From assembly GCA_017521805.1 (NCBI GenBank), contig JAFXDK010000013.1:1-33079 (forward strand): a stretch of DNA of 33,079 nt, given 5' to 3'. The DNA is from Ruminococcus sp. (GTDB lineage: Bacteria; Bacillota; Clostridia; Oscillospirales; Ruminococcaceae). Positions within the stretch are counted from its first letter, which is position 1. Each line of letters starts with the position of its first letter. Shown piece by piece: positions 19,401 through 25,841 of this stretch. A model generated the notes under the pieces. That model worked only from the letters and a program-made list of their open reading frames with translations. It did no database searches and was not told where the DNA came from. The position numbers were made by a program, and so were the translations under genes.

Positions 19401-22400
19401 TACTTGGTCCGCTGACCACTTCCCTTGGTTTAACTGTTACCCAATGATTTGATAATACTGTTTGTTCAGCATTGTTATCGAATTTTATTGTAACTTTTAC
19501 TTCATATGTTCCTTCGGTCTGAGGATAGAATGTCACTTCCTGAGTTCCACTACCCCATGCTGTTTTCGTTTCTTTTCTATTGTCATAGAATGTAACATCT
19601 GCCCTATAACCATTCGGAAGGTCCGGTATAGTTACCTTGAACTCTTTTCCGATTTCACATTCAGTAGCACTTACAGAAGGTGAAATTTGCTTATATTTAC
19701 CTGTTATAATACTTTGCCCTGTATTGTTATAATTGAAATAGATATTTTTTGTAAGTCCGTTATTAGAAATAACTGCATATACAGGAATAGTGCCTATGAG
19801 CTTAGCGTTATTATAAGTATAAGTGGCTTTATATGAATTATTATCGAAATAAGAACTACTGTTGCCTACACAACCGTCATTATAATAATATTGAACATAT
19901 GTGTTTTCCGGTATATTGGTTAAAGTATAGATAATATCGTCATTATTGTCCACACCTACTACATATTCCGATGGTGTAACTGTTAATCCAATATTTTCAG
20001 GGAAGTTTACTGTTACTGTATCATAAAGAGTCATCGTATGCATAGTACCATTATCACTTATTTCCACAACAGCTCTGACAGAAAGATCTTTTCCCACTAT
20101 ATTATTTGTTGAAAATTTTGCAGTAGTATCTTTATTATACTTTTGTCCCTCACTATTGTAGAAATAATATGTTACATTCGCATTTGTAATATTTTCTAAG
20201 CCTTTTACAGACATTTCTAAATCGTTACCTGAAATTACTGAATCAGGAACGTCAAAAGTCAATTCAGGCATTACAAAGTTTTTCTTTGTAACTGTTACAT
20301 TGTTTGATGCCTTAGCAATAAGACGAGGAGTACCGTTTTCAGTTTCTTCATAATAAGCCTCGGCAGTAATTGATAAAACACCTACGTGAGCGGAAGTAAC
20401 TCTGAAACCCTCTGCTGAATACTGTATTTCCTCGTTATTTATATAATACTTATAAGTTATCTTTTCATCACGTTCGGGTAAATTTAACAACTGATATGTA
20501 ATATCTTTAAAAGCATCAGCTCCGGAATCCAACTCAATCTCCGTTTCACTTACAGATAAAGCCATCGGTGTAAAGTTTACTTTCACACCACCACTCTCGG
20601 ATTTACTTGTTGCCACAGTTGAAGCATTAACTGTAAGTTCTGTAACATCAGTAGCATCAGTAATGGGCGAATTCAGATAAACTGTATATACATAATCTAC
20701 ATCTTCTCCGTCGACTTCGACTACCTGCGGATTATTGTCACAATAAATCTGAGGATTCTGTGCTATATTTACTTTCTGATTAGTTTTGATATAAAATTTT
20801 CCTAAAACAGGTATTGCATCCGTGCCAATAGCGTTTACACAATCTGCATCTGTATACGCTGCTATAGTAAGCGGAGCTTTAATCGTTTTGCCCACATCTT
20901 CAGGATCTTTATCTTCTACTATATTAGCTTCATTTTGCTCAACCTTTTCAGCTTGATAAAGAGTCTTACCTGTGAAGTCTACCTTGGAAGGAATAACAGC
21001 AAAGTCTGTTTTTTCACTACTCTCGAACAGGTTTAAAATCTTATCGCCTTCCTTAACTGCGAAAATCGCACCGGGAAGATGATTGTCCGCAGCGCCTGCT
21101 ACAACCTTATCAACAGGAACTTCATAACCTGCTGAAAGACCAAGAACGTCAACGCCGCCACGGTAAGGTCTGTAACCAAATTCAAGACCGCCTTCAAATG
21201 ACTTTGCAATCATAGCACCTGAAAGGTGTCCGGGACATCTTTGAGGTGATGTAACATCAGCATTAGGTGCAAGAATCGTACCGTTAAGATTACAGTTATT
21301 AGTAAAATTAATATTAGTTGCATTATAGAAATTATAAACGATATTTGATGAAAGCGGGTGGTTATTTGTAGAGTTATCTTCTCCACGCTTACTGATCTGA
21401 TGTTTTTCCTCATTCAACTCTTCATTAGAAGGTCTTACAAATGTTGTCATACCCTTAAGGGATATTGTTTCATCCTCACAGCTAATGATAATATTCAAAT
21501 CAAGTTCACTAATTGTTTCAACGCCCGGAGTATAATAATCATCATGGGCTATAACTCTATTAGGAGGAACAATGATTTCAACTCTATCAATAGTTGGCCA
21601 GCTCTCAAGTTTGAAATATGCTGTTTCAGCGTCGCCTATATCAGAAGCATCCAAAATAAGCACATTCGTATCATTGTTATTAATTTTTTTAGTGACAATG
21701 TTAACATTTTTAGCTTCCATTTCGCCAAGATTTTTTGCACGTGCTCTTACAGTATCAAAGGTCTTTTCAAGAATCGTGCTTACATCGTCATAAATATAAA
21801 ACTGTGAAAGCTCATTTACATTGCCTAAATAATCGTGATCTGTTTTGCTGCTGCATATTGCACAATTGCTGTCATAATACAAATGATTACAACTTGTACT
21901 GTATGGAACGTCCTTTGAAACTCCATCACCCATTGTTTCGTAATCTTCATCAAGGTGAAGTGAATCTTTAAGATTACCAACTACAAATCTCTTATATGCA
22001 CCTTCCTCAGGATACAGGAAAACATCGTATCCATTAACATGTCTTTTACCTTTATTACCTAAAACACCTGTTAAAGGAGGAGCCGCATTTAAATTTGATG
22101 AAGCACCTGTACCCATTGTACCAAGACGATAAACCTTACCGCCGATGATACCTGATGCAAAACCTGTTAAATCACCATATTCATCTGTCTGTGAAATAGG
22201 ATCGAAATGACCATAGTCACCTGCACCTACCTGATAGTTCCATTCACCTACTTCCGAATTACCATTGAAGATAAGGTCGCCGCCAACAAACATACGTCCT
22301 TCGGCGTCGGCATCATATGCAATAAAGTCACCCTCAATAAAAGCACAGAAGTCACTTGCGAAACCTAAGAAGAACTCTTTACTTGCCTTCTGCAGATTAG

Positions 22401-22911
22401 CATCAAGAGATGCTCCAGGTTCAACCCAGTGAGCTTTATTAGCACTTATAGCTTCTTGATCAAGTTCACCGAAAAGAAGTGTATAAAGCGGAACTTCTGC
22501 AGGGTTGTACCAACCGGTCCCGTCTGCAAACTCATGTGCATTATCAGAATTGTAGCTTCCGTCTGGATTCAATCCGCCGCCTGCATTTGATACATAAATG
22601 TTATCATCGTGAGACGTTCCGCTTGATGAACCCTTTAAAGAAAGAAGCGAAAACTTCTTGTAACACTCATTTGTATGAATATGTTCCTCAATATCACAAA
22701 TAAGGTCATTGCCGTCGTAACACTCTGCATTATGAGTATGAACAGCCTTATTACATACAAGAATACCAGTCATACTATCCGCAGGCTCAATAAGAATAAG
22801 AGGAACCACGAAAGAAACGAGCAGAGAAAGTGCCGTCAGCATAGCGACATATCTCTTATGATGTTTCAAAGCATCCATGTGTTTATAAAGGAAATTCTGC
22901 AGCTCTTTCAC
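10402..22911 (-). CDS. Giant pilus-tip adhesin with nested GH9 cellulase, LPSTG-anchored
   Basis: About 4,169 residues, numbered from GTG 22911, which follows GAGGTGAT by the proper gap; a GTG at 22920 lies inside that site. Layout: membrane/signal helix 21-41; Cys/His motif 53-84; choice-of-anchor A domain about 177-587, ending in TILAP and FGYRPY; SpaA-like and many Ig-like modules to about 2610; a PET linker near 2615; two Cna-B domains about 2655-2915. A third Cna-B is split: strand LKLQKYW (K2929), then a 1,100-residue insert, then its second half at about 4031-4120 (E4068, N4120). The insert starts with a GH9 domain (2973-3465): YHDAGDH (D3023, D3026), HHR 3367-3369 and NEVAIDYN (E3439), all key residues kept. 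CBM-like and Ig-like modules follow. LPSTG is at 4130-4134, then a helix and a basic tail. Substrate inferred: beta-glucan. Confidence 0.93.
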   Translation of the reverse strand: MKELQNFLYKHMDALKHHKRYVAMLTALSLLVSFVVPLILIEPADSMTGILVCNKAVHTHNAECYDGNDLICDIEEHIHTNECYKKFSLLSLKGSSSGTSHDDNIYVSNAGGGLNPDGSYNSDNAHEFADGTGWYNPAEVPLYTLLFGELDQEAISANKAHWVEPGASLDANLQKASKEFFLGFASDFCAFIEGDFIAYDADAEGRMFVGGDLIFNGNSEVGEWNYQVGAGDYGHFDPISQTDEYGDLTGFASGIIGGKVYRLGTMGTGASSNLNAAPPLTGVLGNKGKRHVNGYDVFLYPEEGAYKRFVVGNLKDSLHLDEDYETMGDGVSKDVPYSTSCNHLYYDSNCAICSSKTDHDYLGNVNELSQFYIYDDVSTILEKTFDTVRARAKNLGEMEAKNVNIVTKKINNNDTNVLILDASDIGDAETAYFKLESWPTIDRVEIIVPPNRVIAHDDYYTPGVETISELDLNIIISCEDETISLKGMTTFVRPSNEELNEEKHQISKRGEDNSTNNHPLSSNIVYNFYNATNINFTNNCNLNGTILAPNADVTSPQRCPGHLSGAMIAKSFEGGLEFGYRPYRGGVDVLGLSAGYEVPVDKVVAGAADNHLPGAIFAVKEGDKILNLFESSEKTDFAVIPSKVDFTGKTLYQAEKVEQNEANIVEDKDPEDVGKTIKAPLTIAAYTDADCVNAIGTDAIPVLGKFYIKTNQKVNIAQNPQIYCDNNPQVVEVDGEDVDYVYTVYLNSPITDATDVTELTVNASTVATSKSESGGVKVNFTPMALSVSETEIELDSGADAFKDITYQLLNLPERDEKITYKYYINNEEIQYSAEGFRVTSAHVGVLSITAEAYYEETENGTPRLIAKASNNVTVTKKNFVMPELTFDVPDSVISGNDLEMSVKGLENITNANVTYYFYNSEGQKYNKDTTAKFSTNNIVGKDLSVRAVVEISDNGTMHTMTLYDTVTVNFPENIGLTVTPSEYVVGVDNNDDIIYTLTNIPENTYVQYYYNDGCVGNSSSYFDNNSYKATYTYNNAKLIGTIPVYAVISNNGLTKNIYFNYNNTGQSIITGKYKQISPSVSATECEIGKEFKVTIPDLPNGYRADVTFYDNRKETKTAWGSGTQEVTFYPQTEGTYEVKVTIKFDNNAEQTVLSNHWVTVKPREVVSGPSTHTGTITFAGTFLPGNNITANLNTDANPNDVEWIVYYYFESNTLASGTGTTASFTPQGVGDITYVFREKTGAEIARKTAKINAEFSIFPNNKGNGIHAIQLAKIGDQSVGTVLEFRVKDLSSNTEKILSNEYIKFEGQLITIDTTTLGNGNFEFYINVRLSGGAETEWNSSFTNSNIVTSYALRSLKRAASVFSTNTLIINGDLSDSEEYDGIKLIVSDYAKDQYSKDAYVVDVKFYSGDELIGTKKGYTVQSETIQSTTGDNQNQTRNYIDINVADIENAEKKPITKFEVIVSEGWLEIGSYIPKVRTKGIMVTKTSGSGFKLAQNESKIIELGNWGEKLESVVLDVYSGGRVKYTLIDTNGAPIADYTGKEVAIDKDGKVKIDGNNLENVSKVEIQAINSDLVVNQYVINKYVSQVIDISGIASDKLVVQNTYTIEELQAPTGYKKTEDKIYVEVTEVVFLEDVVTHNYLTYPAHVKTTIKAYKENEIDTPIFKTEMDVIYRTYVDENDNNKTKVDPYTRIVTIGETEFTVTTDLQNNVTVEAGGTAIISNISSIHEFEYGGKKYCFDPSSKMIVSVPETHITFANTKGILFRKVNDNGAAVKDVQIDLLKNGTSVDTSIWNWLKGTTSEWILEFNQLDVGAIYTFHESNTGGLYERADDIYMVKVDNNTVHYWTGSSTKPANKKSAENPTGYEVIDSTSSSNIIRMKNVPIPGIKPVITKTDMNGNKITVGTGEKDAVFSLYAADGTEILSKFVVTGGQVTLDFSQEPYKVYNPRYIENGYLKPGEYYLKEISAPTGYEPAMAPLHFEVIENSDGTFEAYVNLGGETIKNVMFCNNQYSTNYKVNKMTFHLANGETSIIENPTITEHVADYNHYIQLPEQTKGVVAISIEAVYKEGQTSGEDKIKIVNSKGEKIWGDSPDGYDGNAPYCPVNGNRVYHISAEADSTSPISAAATASVDELDTTNVTKGITSLMAFAMKQTGIRVLADVSLNSIGNVNVKGVEKVVVFDANNNSELFNKIKNGQDANVASLLQGKNVTKVEFALDKQNGQIKIGSTSVYFANASDTSTGLSCGDGSSWDGNTLVSIPKSDGNFHGVWNGKTPANNITTLSVNGWGAILSSVKVYYEESSDDTETKITLNAPGSVEIGDNIELSTNITNPPTENYTIKYYINNNEISNNTPALNSYVQNGTITITAKALNSSNTVIAEDTAAITVNVMAFENTNQTVSVGSKFNLNLTNRPNGYTIKYYIGEQEINSDSTVSGDYAGQTIIITAKATKDGDTDVIANANVTVPSQDALSISLSDYEVCIGETVNLTIQNGSITSSRNTDTAEIIDSDTKVVAKQAGDFVITAKANGSEETQSVTLTVLEMKLTAPETVKIGENINLSIENQPTSDYTIKYYINNNEFTNNSPALESYVQNGKITITVKATKEGKPEVSATAEINVEANSEEPETPETPETPDVPLIISPGGNDIKIKNKEIGNVMKLKVEKKWAGDRGITEFRKTVTIQLKRKTVNADGTIKSETGADANGFIECNPYIVDGTPTGGVATLTEANDWQYIWENLPMYVNDNESEGLYYYTVAEANGANGYTSEVETVDENGVKVPLSFNQGGTITVTNTADTVDIPIQKLWSYAGYNKSDVFITNSIKVKLQAKIDGVNWTDLPGKTLTLTSKGCTEDDANKTVTYYGEFKGLPKGYEYRIVEVNTTYGWDDTYPTQEVGVKTDGTLYKMVDNVETECNGFEVENTFNVDKGSLKLQKYWDGETGTRPYSVMLQLYRSSVAPSYTETDAPYTDENITSGTTYDYKDDYKRLLQHSLYFYDANMCGDDVYQNSALAWRTNCHVGDEVPGGYHDAGDHVMFGLPQGYTASMLSWIYLEFFKDNTTTNDDNGADKNSDQYYKMYNEEANHLETILKRFYEFFENSVEYGDDGKITKILVQKGDGEGDHVEWCAPEHQSEDTRIMIWSEYGSDIAYEYAAALALGYLNFGDEDYLNLAEKLYEFAEGTGPYSNSFYPQGSGDGDDKALAAAWIYKAKSVRNNPDLDSTDNKKKYLDARTTEAGKLEWDGVYLAAAAATAYDTGDWSTVTAWIDSKYIGNDYYYVHDWGTARFNAMAQTATLIAAKHVSDKKNTYLEWVVGQMNQLLGDNDWKDEIVKNSTASSAYGECNNGTIDTTGKPICLVTNFVPEGFDVDTPQAAHHRAASGWDTHEEYRLNCGYDEDGYTLIGALAGGPAFAAHDPSKQVQMAQYNHDHPTSAHVYIDDLHDYCCNEVAIDYNSGLVGAAAGLYYFYGTGARSTMIEGVEYGSYGLTGTPNSNLYGDESEVDGVITSTPSAAAVDVENLETYPKAFAFNPTAISINEDIMNGQTSGTIPFTTGLNFDTDIPISIPVELQKYVDSITISFNGKGNGPVYINGNNNHIAQYNTDQSTTCNISVNTNVTSIKLGQWYSENLSIASIVVHWQIPLILTPSKYYLEQGEEFTVDILNNTGDVTWKIKKSDNTLIDITEADFSIDSTGKNWKAGTTANTYTIVGTDTEGKTATFTVQVLGENYKHKNFVIDKKVRRTGKYKFNLMDIPSNAEIQFIKANLSGNMKSDQIVHVIYNGDTEIKSSGKTNCDIQGSGSLQWNTETFADKIPVGQENGYYSFEIWWSDDSTTSVTLSSIDIVYKTDGRELNLIPERSDVRVNEEFDLTINTVGCNITELTAEPSGSVELPETYSNGTYKVKALVPGEVKIRATVDNKLFKIIKLTVKDGIVIDGEEFMDYSDSQVFTVNNTIGNIEWSAENSDDVTVADNVYTIEFKTSDGKEIATFYKKTEKLVTKNVDAEIILRATDDYKDSTDTITIQIKERPKVPHLPNEKFLDEVRIIEITNSNADEWSKEISDLPMYDSKGNPYYYYIEEVAYKLSENDYKPLKEGGYLINSGNTIYMPYVYYNNGIVPVQEGDLNTATVGNKFVSETQGQLPSTGGSGVKTYYYFGGALMLLGIAGFTGLKRRERKRREE
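15121..15921 (-). repeat. Two near-identical Ig-like repeat copies inside the giant gene
   Basis: About 105 bp at 15121-15225 recur at about 15813-15917 with only a dozen or so differences by eye, about 692 bp apart. Both encode the same segment, including TIKYYINNNE and SYVQNG. The conservation at the DNA level suggests a recent duplication. Confidence 0.75.
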
Positions 22912-22961
22912 GGATATCACCTCTTTCCGAATTATTTTTGTTTGCTGCTTAATTTACTAAA

Positions 22962-23543
22962 TTAAAGTGGGCTTATAGCCTTAAAGGGCCATACCCTGAA
23001 AATCAGTCTGCCTATGATATATTCATCTGCTATACAGCCGACCATTGAAGTACGGCTGTCAACTGAAGTCGCGCGGTGGTCGCCCATTACGAAAATTCTG
23101 CTTTCAGGAACCTGATATGGTAAATCAATATCACATTCACCGAGTGCTTTTTCATCAATGTACGGTTCATCAAGTTCTTCACCGTTTACATAAACCGTAC
23201 CGTCCTCTGTGATGTCAACCCAATCGCCAGGGAGACCAATCACACGTTTAAGAAGAATCTTATTATTAAAATAAAATGCTATCATATCGCCATGCTTGTA
23301 ATTACTTCGTTTGTTGCATATTACAAGTTCATCATTATACAGTGTAGGCGTCATGCTTGTTCCTGTAACTCTCAGAACCGGCAAAAACAACATTGAAATC
23401 AGAACTGACATTGCCGCTACAACTATAAGTGAACTTACAGTTGTGATGATGGTTTTTCTGAAATTCTTTTTGTATCTCACCCGCTTCATTTCAGCATAGA
23501 ACTGATTAGCGGTAGGAAGGTCACGTTTTATTTCTTTTTCCAT
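22962..23543 (-). CDS. lepB: Signal peptidase I, pilus-operon copy
   Basis: A 193-residue membrane protease that removes signal peptides from exported proteins. A single membrane helix (about 32-54) leads into the S26 catalytic domain: GTSMTPTL with nucleophile Ser63, LLKRVIGLPGD with general-base Lys99, and GDHRATSVDSR near the C terminus. The Ser/Lys pair is that of ordinary bacterial enzymes, not the Ser/His pair of the SipW type. The start at ATG 23543 overlaps the upstream gene by 23 bp; GAGG is about 12 nt away, so coupling to the upstream gene probably drives it. Longer in-frame starts upstream lack a ribosome site. Pilus islands in streptococci also carry a dedicated signal peptidase, and here it directly precedes the tip adhesin gene. 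Confidence 0.93.
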   Translation of the reverse strand: MEKEIKRDLPTANQFYAEMKRVRYKKNFRKTIITTVSSLIVVAAMSVLISMLFLPVLRVTGTSMTPTLYNDELVICNKRSNYKHGDMIAFYFNNKILLKRVIGLPGDWVDITEDGTVYVNGEELDEPYIDEKALGECDIDLPYQVPESRIFVMGDHRATSVDSRTSMVGCIADEYIIGRLIFRVWPFKAISPL

Positions 23544-23823
23544 GCTTTTGTTTAACCTCATTATTTTGCTGAGTAGATATATTATTTTGTTCATCATCTG
23601 TTGAGTTTAACTGTACAGCCTCTCTTGCTCCGTCTCTTGCTGCGGACTTAACCGCTTTAATGATTCTTTTCAATTCATTCTCAGACAAACTCACTTTAGC
23701 ATTTTCAAGCTGAGTTATCAAAGATTCATTTTCTTTGTTAAGTTCCTCGATTTCTTTTTGCAGATAGTAGAGTATTTCAAGTAAATCGGCACGTTTTAAT
23801 TTTCTTATTTCTTTATCTGTCAT
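23521..23823 (-). CDS. Small coiled-coil protein, first gene of pilus operon
   Basis: A 100-residue hydrophilic protein of unknown function. The N-terminal region RKLKRADLLEILYYLQKEIE continues into a heptad-like coiled coil to about residue 45. A helical segment follows, KRIIKAVKSAARDGAREAV (about 53-71), and then a Gln/Asn-rich, basic tail. There is no signal peptide or membrane helix, so it is likely cytoplasmic. GGAG lies before ATG 23823, and the operon promoter is 56 bp upstream. It overlaps the signal peptidase start. Being first in the operon, it may be a regulator or assembly helper, but nothing in the sequence proves this. Confidence 0.8.
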   Translation of the reverse strand: MTDKEIRKLKRADLLEILYYLQKEIEELNKENESLITQLENAKVSLSENELKRIIKAVKSAARDGAREAVQLNSTDDEQNNISTQQNNEVKQKHGKRNKT

Positions 23824-23878
23824 TGTTATTTCTCCATTTATTTAACTATTTTCTGTTGTTATTTCTTCCATTGATATA

Positions 23879-23907
23879 ATTATACTACAAGTATCGCAGA
23901 AAGTCAA
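23879..23907 (-). promoter_or_regulatory. Pilus operon promoter
   Basis: TTGACT (23902-23907), 17 bp, TATAAT (23879-23884), reading leftward into the pilus operon: near-consensus for sigma-A. No other convincing promoter is visible before the tip or major pilin genes, so this one probably drives all seven genes. Confidence 0.8.
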
Positions 23908-23910
23908 TCT

Positions 23911-23951
23911 TTTGATGTTATATTCTACAATTATTACAAAGCTTTGATGTT
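23911..23951. promoter_or_regulatory. Direct repeats upstream of pilus promoter, possible operator
   Basis: TTTGATGTT occurs at 23911-23919 and again at 23943-23951, 32 bp apart or about three helical turns. The first copy starts 4 bp beyond the -35. Spacing and place suit an OmpR-type activator, but two 9-mers in AT-rich DNA could be chance. The rest of this 460-bp divergent gap is AT-rich without a gene. Confidence 0.3.
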
Positions 23952-24187
23952 TTTATATACATGATGCACAAATCATAAATTTACTATATGTATTATTTAG
24001 CTTGATTATTACCTCGATTTGCCGTTTATTTTCTCAATATTAATTCCATATTTCTATTCTGTAAATTTGTATATTATATTATCTTTAGATTTCAGTACTA
24101 TTTTTCTTCATATTTCATTCACAAATTCACCCTTCTACATTATTATATAGAGCTCTAAAAATGTTCCTTGAAATTGTAGAATTACTC

Positions 24188-24216
24188 TTGACTTTAATAC
24201 AAGAATATGATAAAAT
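24188..24216 (+). promoter_or_regulatory. Promoter of the zinc-ribbon membrane protein gene
   Basis: TTGACT (24188-24193), 17 bp, TAAAAT (24211-24216), about 67 bp before the start codon. Confidence 0.65.
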
Positions 24217-24282
24217 TTATTATAGAAAATCTTATCAGGAAAACAGTATATATTTCCTGATTCATAACAAGGAGGTTATAAC

Positions 24283-24972
24283 ATGGCATTTTGCAAATTC
24301 TGCGGAAAAGAACTGGGCGAAGATAACAAATGTACCTGTGCTGAATTTCAGGATAACGAAAGAAGCGCCGAGATATTTAATAACGTCGTAGTACCTGGCG
24401 AGGATAAACCAATCAAGCGAGGCGGAACATTTAAATATCTTTTAGCTTTCCTTATATTCTTAGCCGTTGGCGCAATAGTTATTATGTGCTTAGCAGGTGC
24501 AAATTCTTACAAAACACCAATCAAATCCTTGGCAAAAGGCATCAGAAAAGCCGACTCTTCACGTATCATAGAGTCAATGTATACAGAGACAACAGTTGCT
24601 GAAATCACTCTTAAAGCCAAGGAGAACGGTCTGACATGGAACGACTACCTCAAGCAGAATGACAAAGCCATTGAATCTGCCATTGACGGCATGGGAATCA
24701 AACGTCTTAAAGTTGATATCCTTGCAAAAGAAAAGCTCAGCGGAAGTAATTTCGATAATATTGAAAAATACTACAATGATACATATGGTCTGAAAGCTAA
24801 AAAGGCTTACCGAGTGGAAGTAGAATTTGCATACAAGCAGGACGGAGAAAAAATCCCACCCCTAAAAGGCTGGCTCTGTGTAGTTAAGCTAAAAGGTGAA
24901 GGCTGGAAATTCTGTCCTAAGTACAGTCCCGACAGCTTCGAATTTATTGATAAGACAATTTATTTCGAGTAA
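24283..24972 (+). CDS. Zinc-ribbon, single-pass membrane protein of unknown function
   Basis: A 229-residue protein. It opens with a short zinc ribbon (C4, C7, C17, C19 in MAFCKFCGKELGEDNKCTC). A polar linker and a membrane helix follow (about 51-72), then a folded outer domain of about 155 residues with alternating helices and strands, ending in an FEFIDKTIYFE strand. The topology is a cytoplasmic ribbon with a domain outside the membrane. The outer part suggests the NTF2-like or lipoprotein-type folds seen in other ribbon-anchored Firmicute proteins, but I do not recognise the family. GGAGG precedes the ATG, with a good promoter upstream and an intrinsic terminator after it, so it is a single-gene unit. 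It diverges from the pilus operon. Confidence 0.85.
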   Translation: MAFCKFCGKELGEDNKCTCAEFQDNERSAEIFNNVVVPGEDKPIKRGGTFKYLLAFLIFLAVGAIVIMCLAGANSYKTPIKSLAKGIRKADSSRIIESMYTETTVAEITLKAKENGLTWNDYLKQNDKAIESAIDGMGIKRLKVDILAKEKLSGSNFDNIEKYYNDTYGLKAKKAYRVEVEFAYKQDGEKIPPLKGWLCVVKLKGEGWKFCPKYSPDSFEFIDKTIYFE

Positions 24973-24976
24973 AATT

Positions 24977-25002
24977 AAGTGTCGCATACGCGGCACTTTT
25001 TT
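24977..25002 (+). terminator. Intrinsic terminator
   Basis: A 9-bp stem with one G-U pair (24977-24985 with 24990-24998), 4-nt loop and a run of six T's. Confidence 0.85.
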
Positions 25003-25384
25003 GTTGCATTTTCACAATTTTTTTGATTTTTCCGCTATTTTAAAAAGGCACTCAGAACGAAATATACAAACTGCATTTAGTTGCACACCATATACAATCA
25101 GTAATTATATCACACGACCACGATTAAGCGTCATATATAAAAAATTTATAGCGCCATAGAGCTGAATCGGCTTTATTACGTCGTTTAGTTATTATACTTA
25201 TATCTAATATCGTCGATATTATATTTTTCTATTTTTCTACTTCCAGTACACTTTTGGAGATTTTTTTCATTAGTTTTCATTCAAAATACGGAATTTTTAA
25301 CAAAAATAATAAGTTAAGTTTGTTAATAACGCTGATTTTTATTTAAATCAGTAAAAAAGGGTTTTATTTTTATTTAAAACGTGT
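25003..25384. other. AT-rich intergenic DNA, no gene seen
   Basis: No supported frame. A small A/T hairpin (CTGATTT with AAATCAG, about 25333-25352) is the only structure noted before the leader of the ROK-like gene. Confidence 0.5.
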
Positions 25385-25390
25385 TATAAT
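25385..25390 (+). promoter_or_regulatory. Possible -10 element for structured leader/ROK gene
   Basis: A perfect TATAAT with only T-rich DNA at the -35 position. If used, transcription would begin near 25397 and give a leader of about 445 nt before the ROK-like gene. Confidence 0.4.
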
Positions 25391-25482
25391 ATATTTGTAT
25401 TAAGAAGTGGGAAAAATAAAACTAAAACGTAATACACATAAAACTATATCACGCTCACGGACTTGCTCCAAAGAGAAAAACA

Positions 25483-25813
25483 AGGGCGTTGTACAGTTCC
25501 GCTGTTTCTGACAGCTTTTATGTGCCGTTACACTATTGTCAGGCACCGCCCTCTCATCCAGCGTTTTATCGCAAGGAATCCTGTATTTACTGCATAAGTA
25601 CAGTACTCCCCCTGCAATATCCGCGGAACAGGGAAAGCAAAAGCGTGTACCCGAATACCCGTTACAGAAGCTGTACAGAGTACAGCGAACTACTGCACCC
25701 GAACTGTAATGAGTATAATGTACATATAGGCAGCCTTTGCTAAGCCACGACAATAACATTGAGAGAGCCGCATAATCCCCGATTATCCCTCACAGTCCAC
25801 AGGACTTTGCGGC
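25483..25813 (+). ncRNA. Candidate structured RNA or long leader of the ROK-like gene
   Basis: A GC-richer island, in AT-rich surroundings, packed with paired segments. AGGGCG/CGCCCT (25483-25488, 25547-25552) encloses GCTGT/ACAGC (25501-25515) and GTGCC/GGCAC (25522-25546). A 9-bp stem, CTGTATTTA/TAAGTACAG, has a 5-nt loop (25581-25603). CCCTG/CAGGG lies at 25610-25633. GTTACAG/CTGTAAT (25661-25710) encloses the perfect GCTGTAC/GTACAGC (25670-25686). GCCGCA/TGCGGC (25767-25813) encloses TAATC/GATTA and AGTCC/GGACT. It resembles no RNA family I recognise. An 84-codon frame at 25489-25743 has no ribosome site and is unlikely to be real. It may be a free RNA or a cis leader. Confidence 0.55.
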
Positions 25814-25841
25814 AAAATATTTAGGAATGGAGTAAAAAACA

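Noticed and set aside
10402-22911. Dockerin or cohesin domain in the giant protein
   Set aside because: No DxNxDxxxxxxD calcium-loop pair seen; the LPSTG signal is the only anchor.
25489-25743. 84-codon frame in the structured region, and a 119-codon frame on the opposite strand
   Set aside because: No ribosome site; many Cys/Tyr/Ser residues; the stem structure explains the sequence better.
25440-25830. RNase P RNA, tmRNA or 6S RNA
   Set aside because: I looked for the conserved cores, such as the GAGGAAAGTCC block of RNase P or the tRNA-like ends of tmRNA, on both strands and did not find them.
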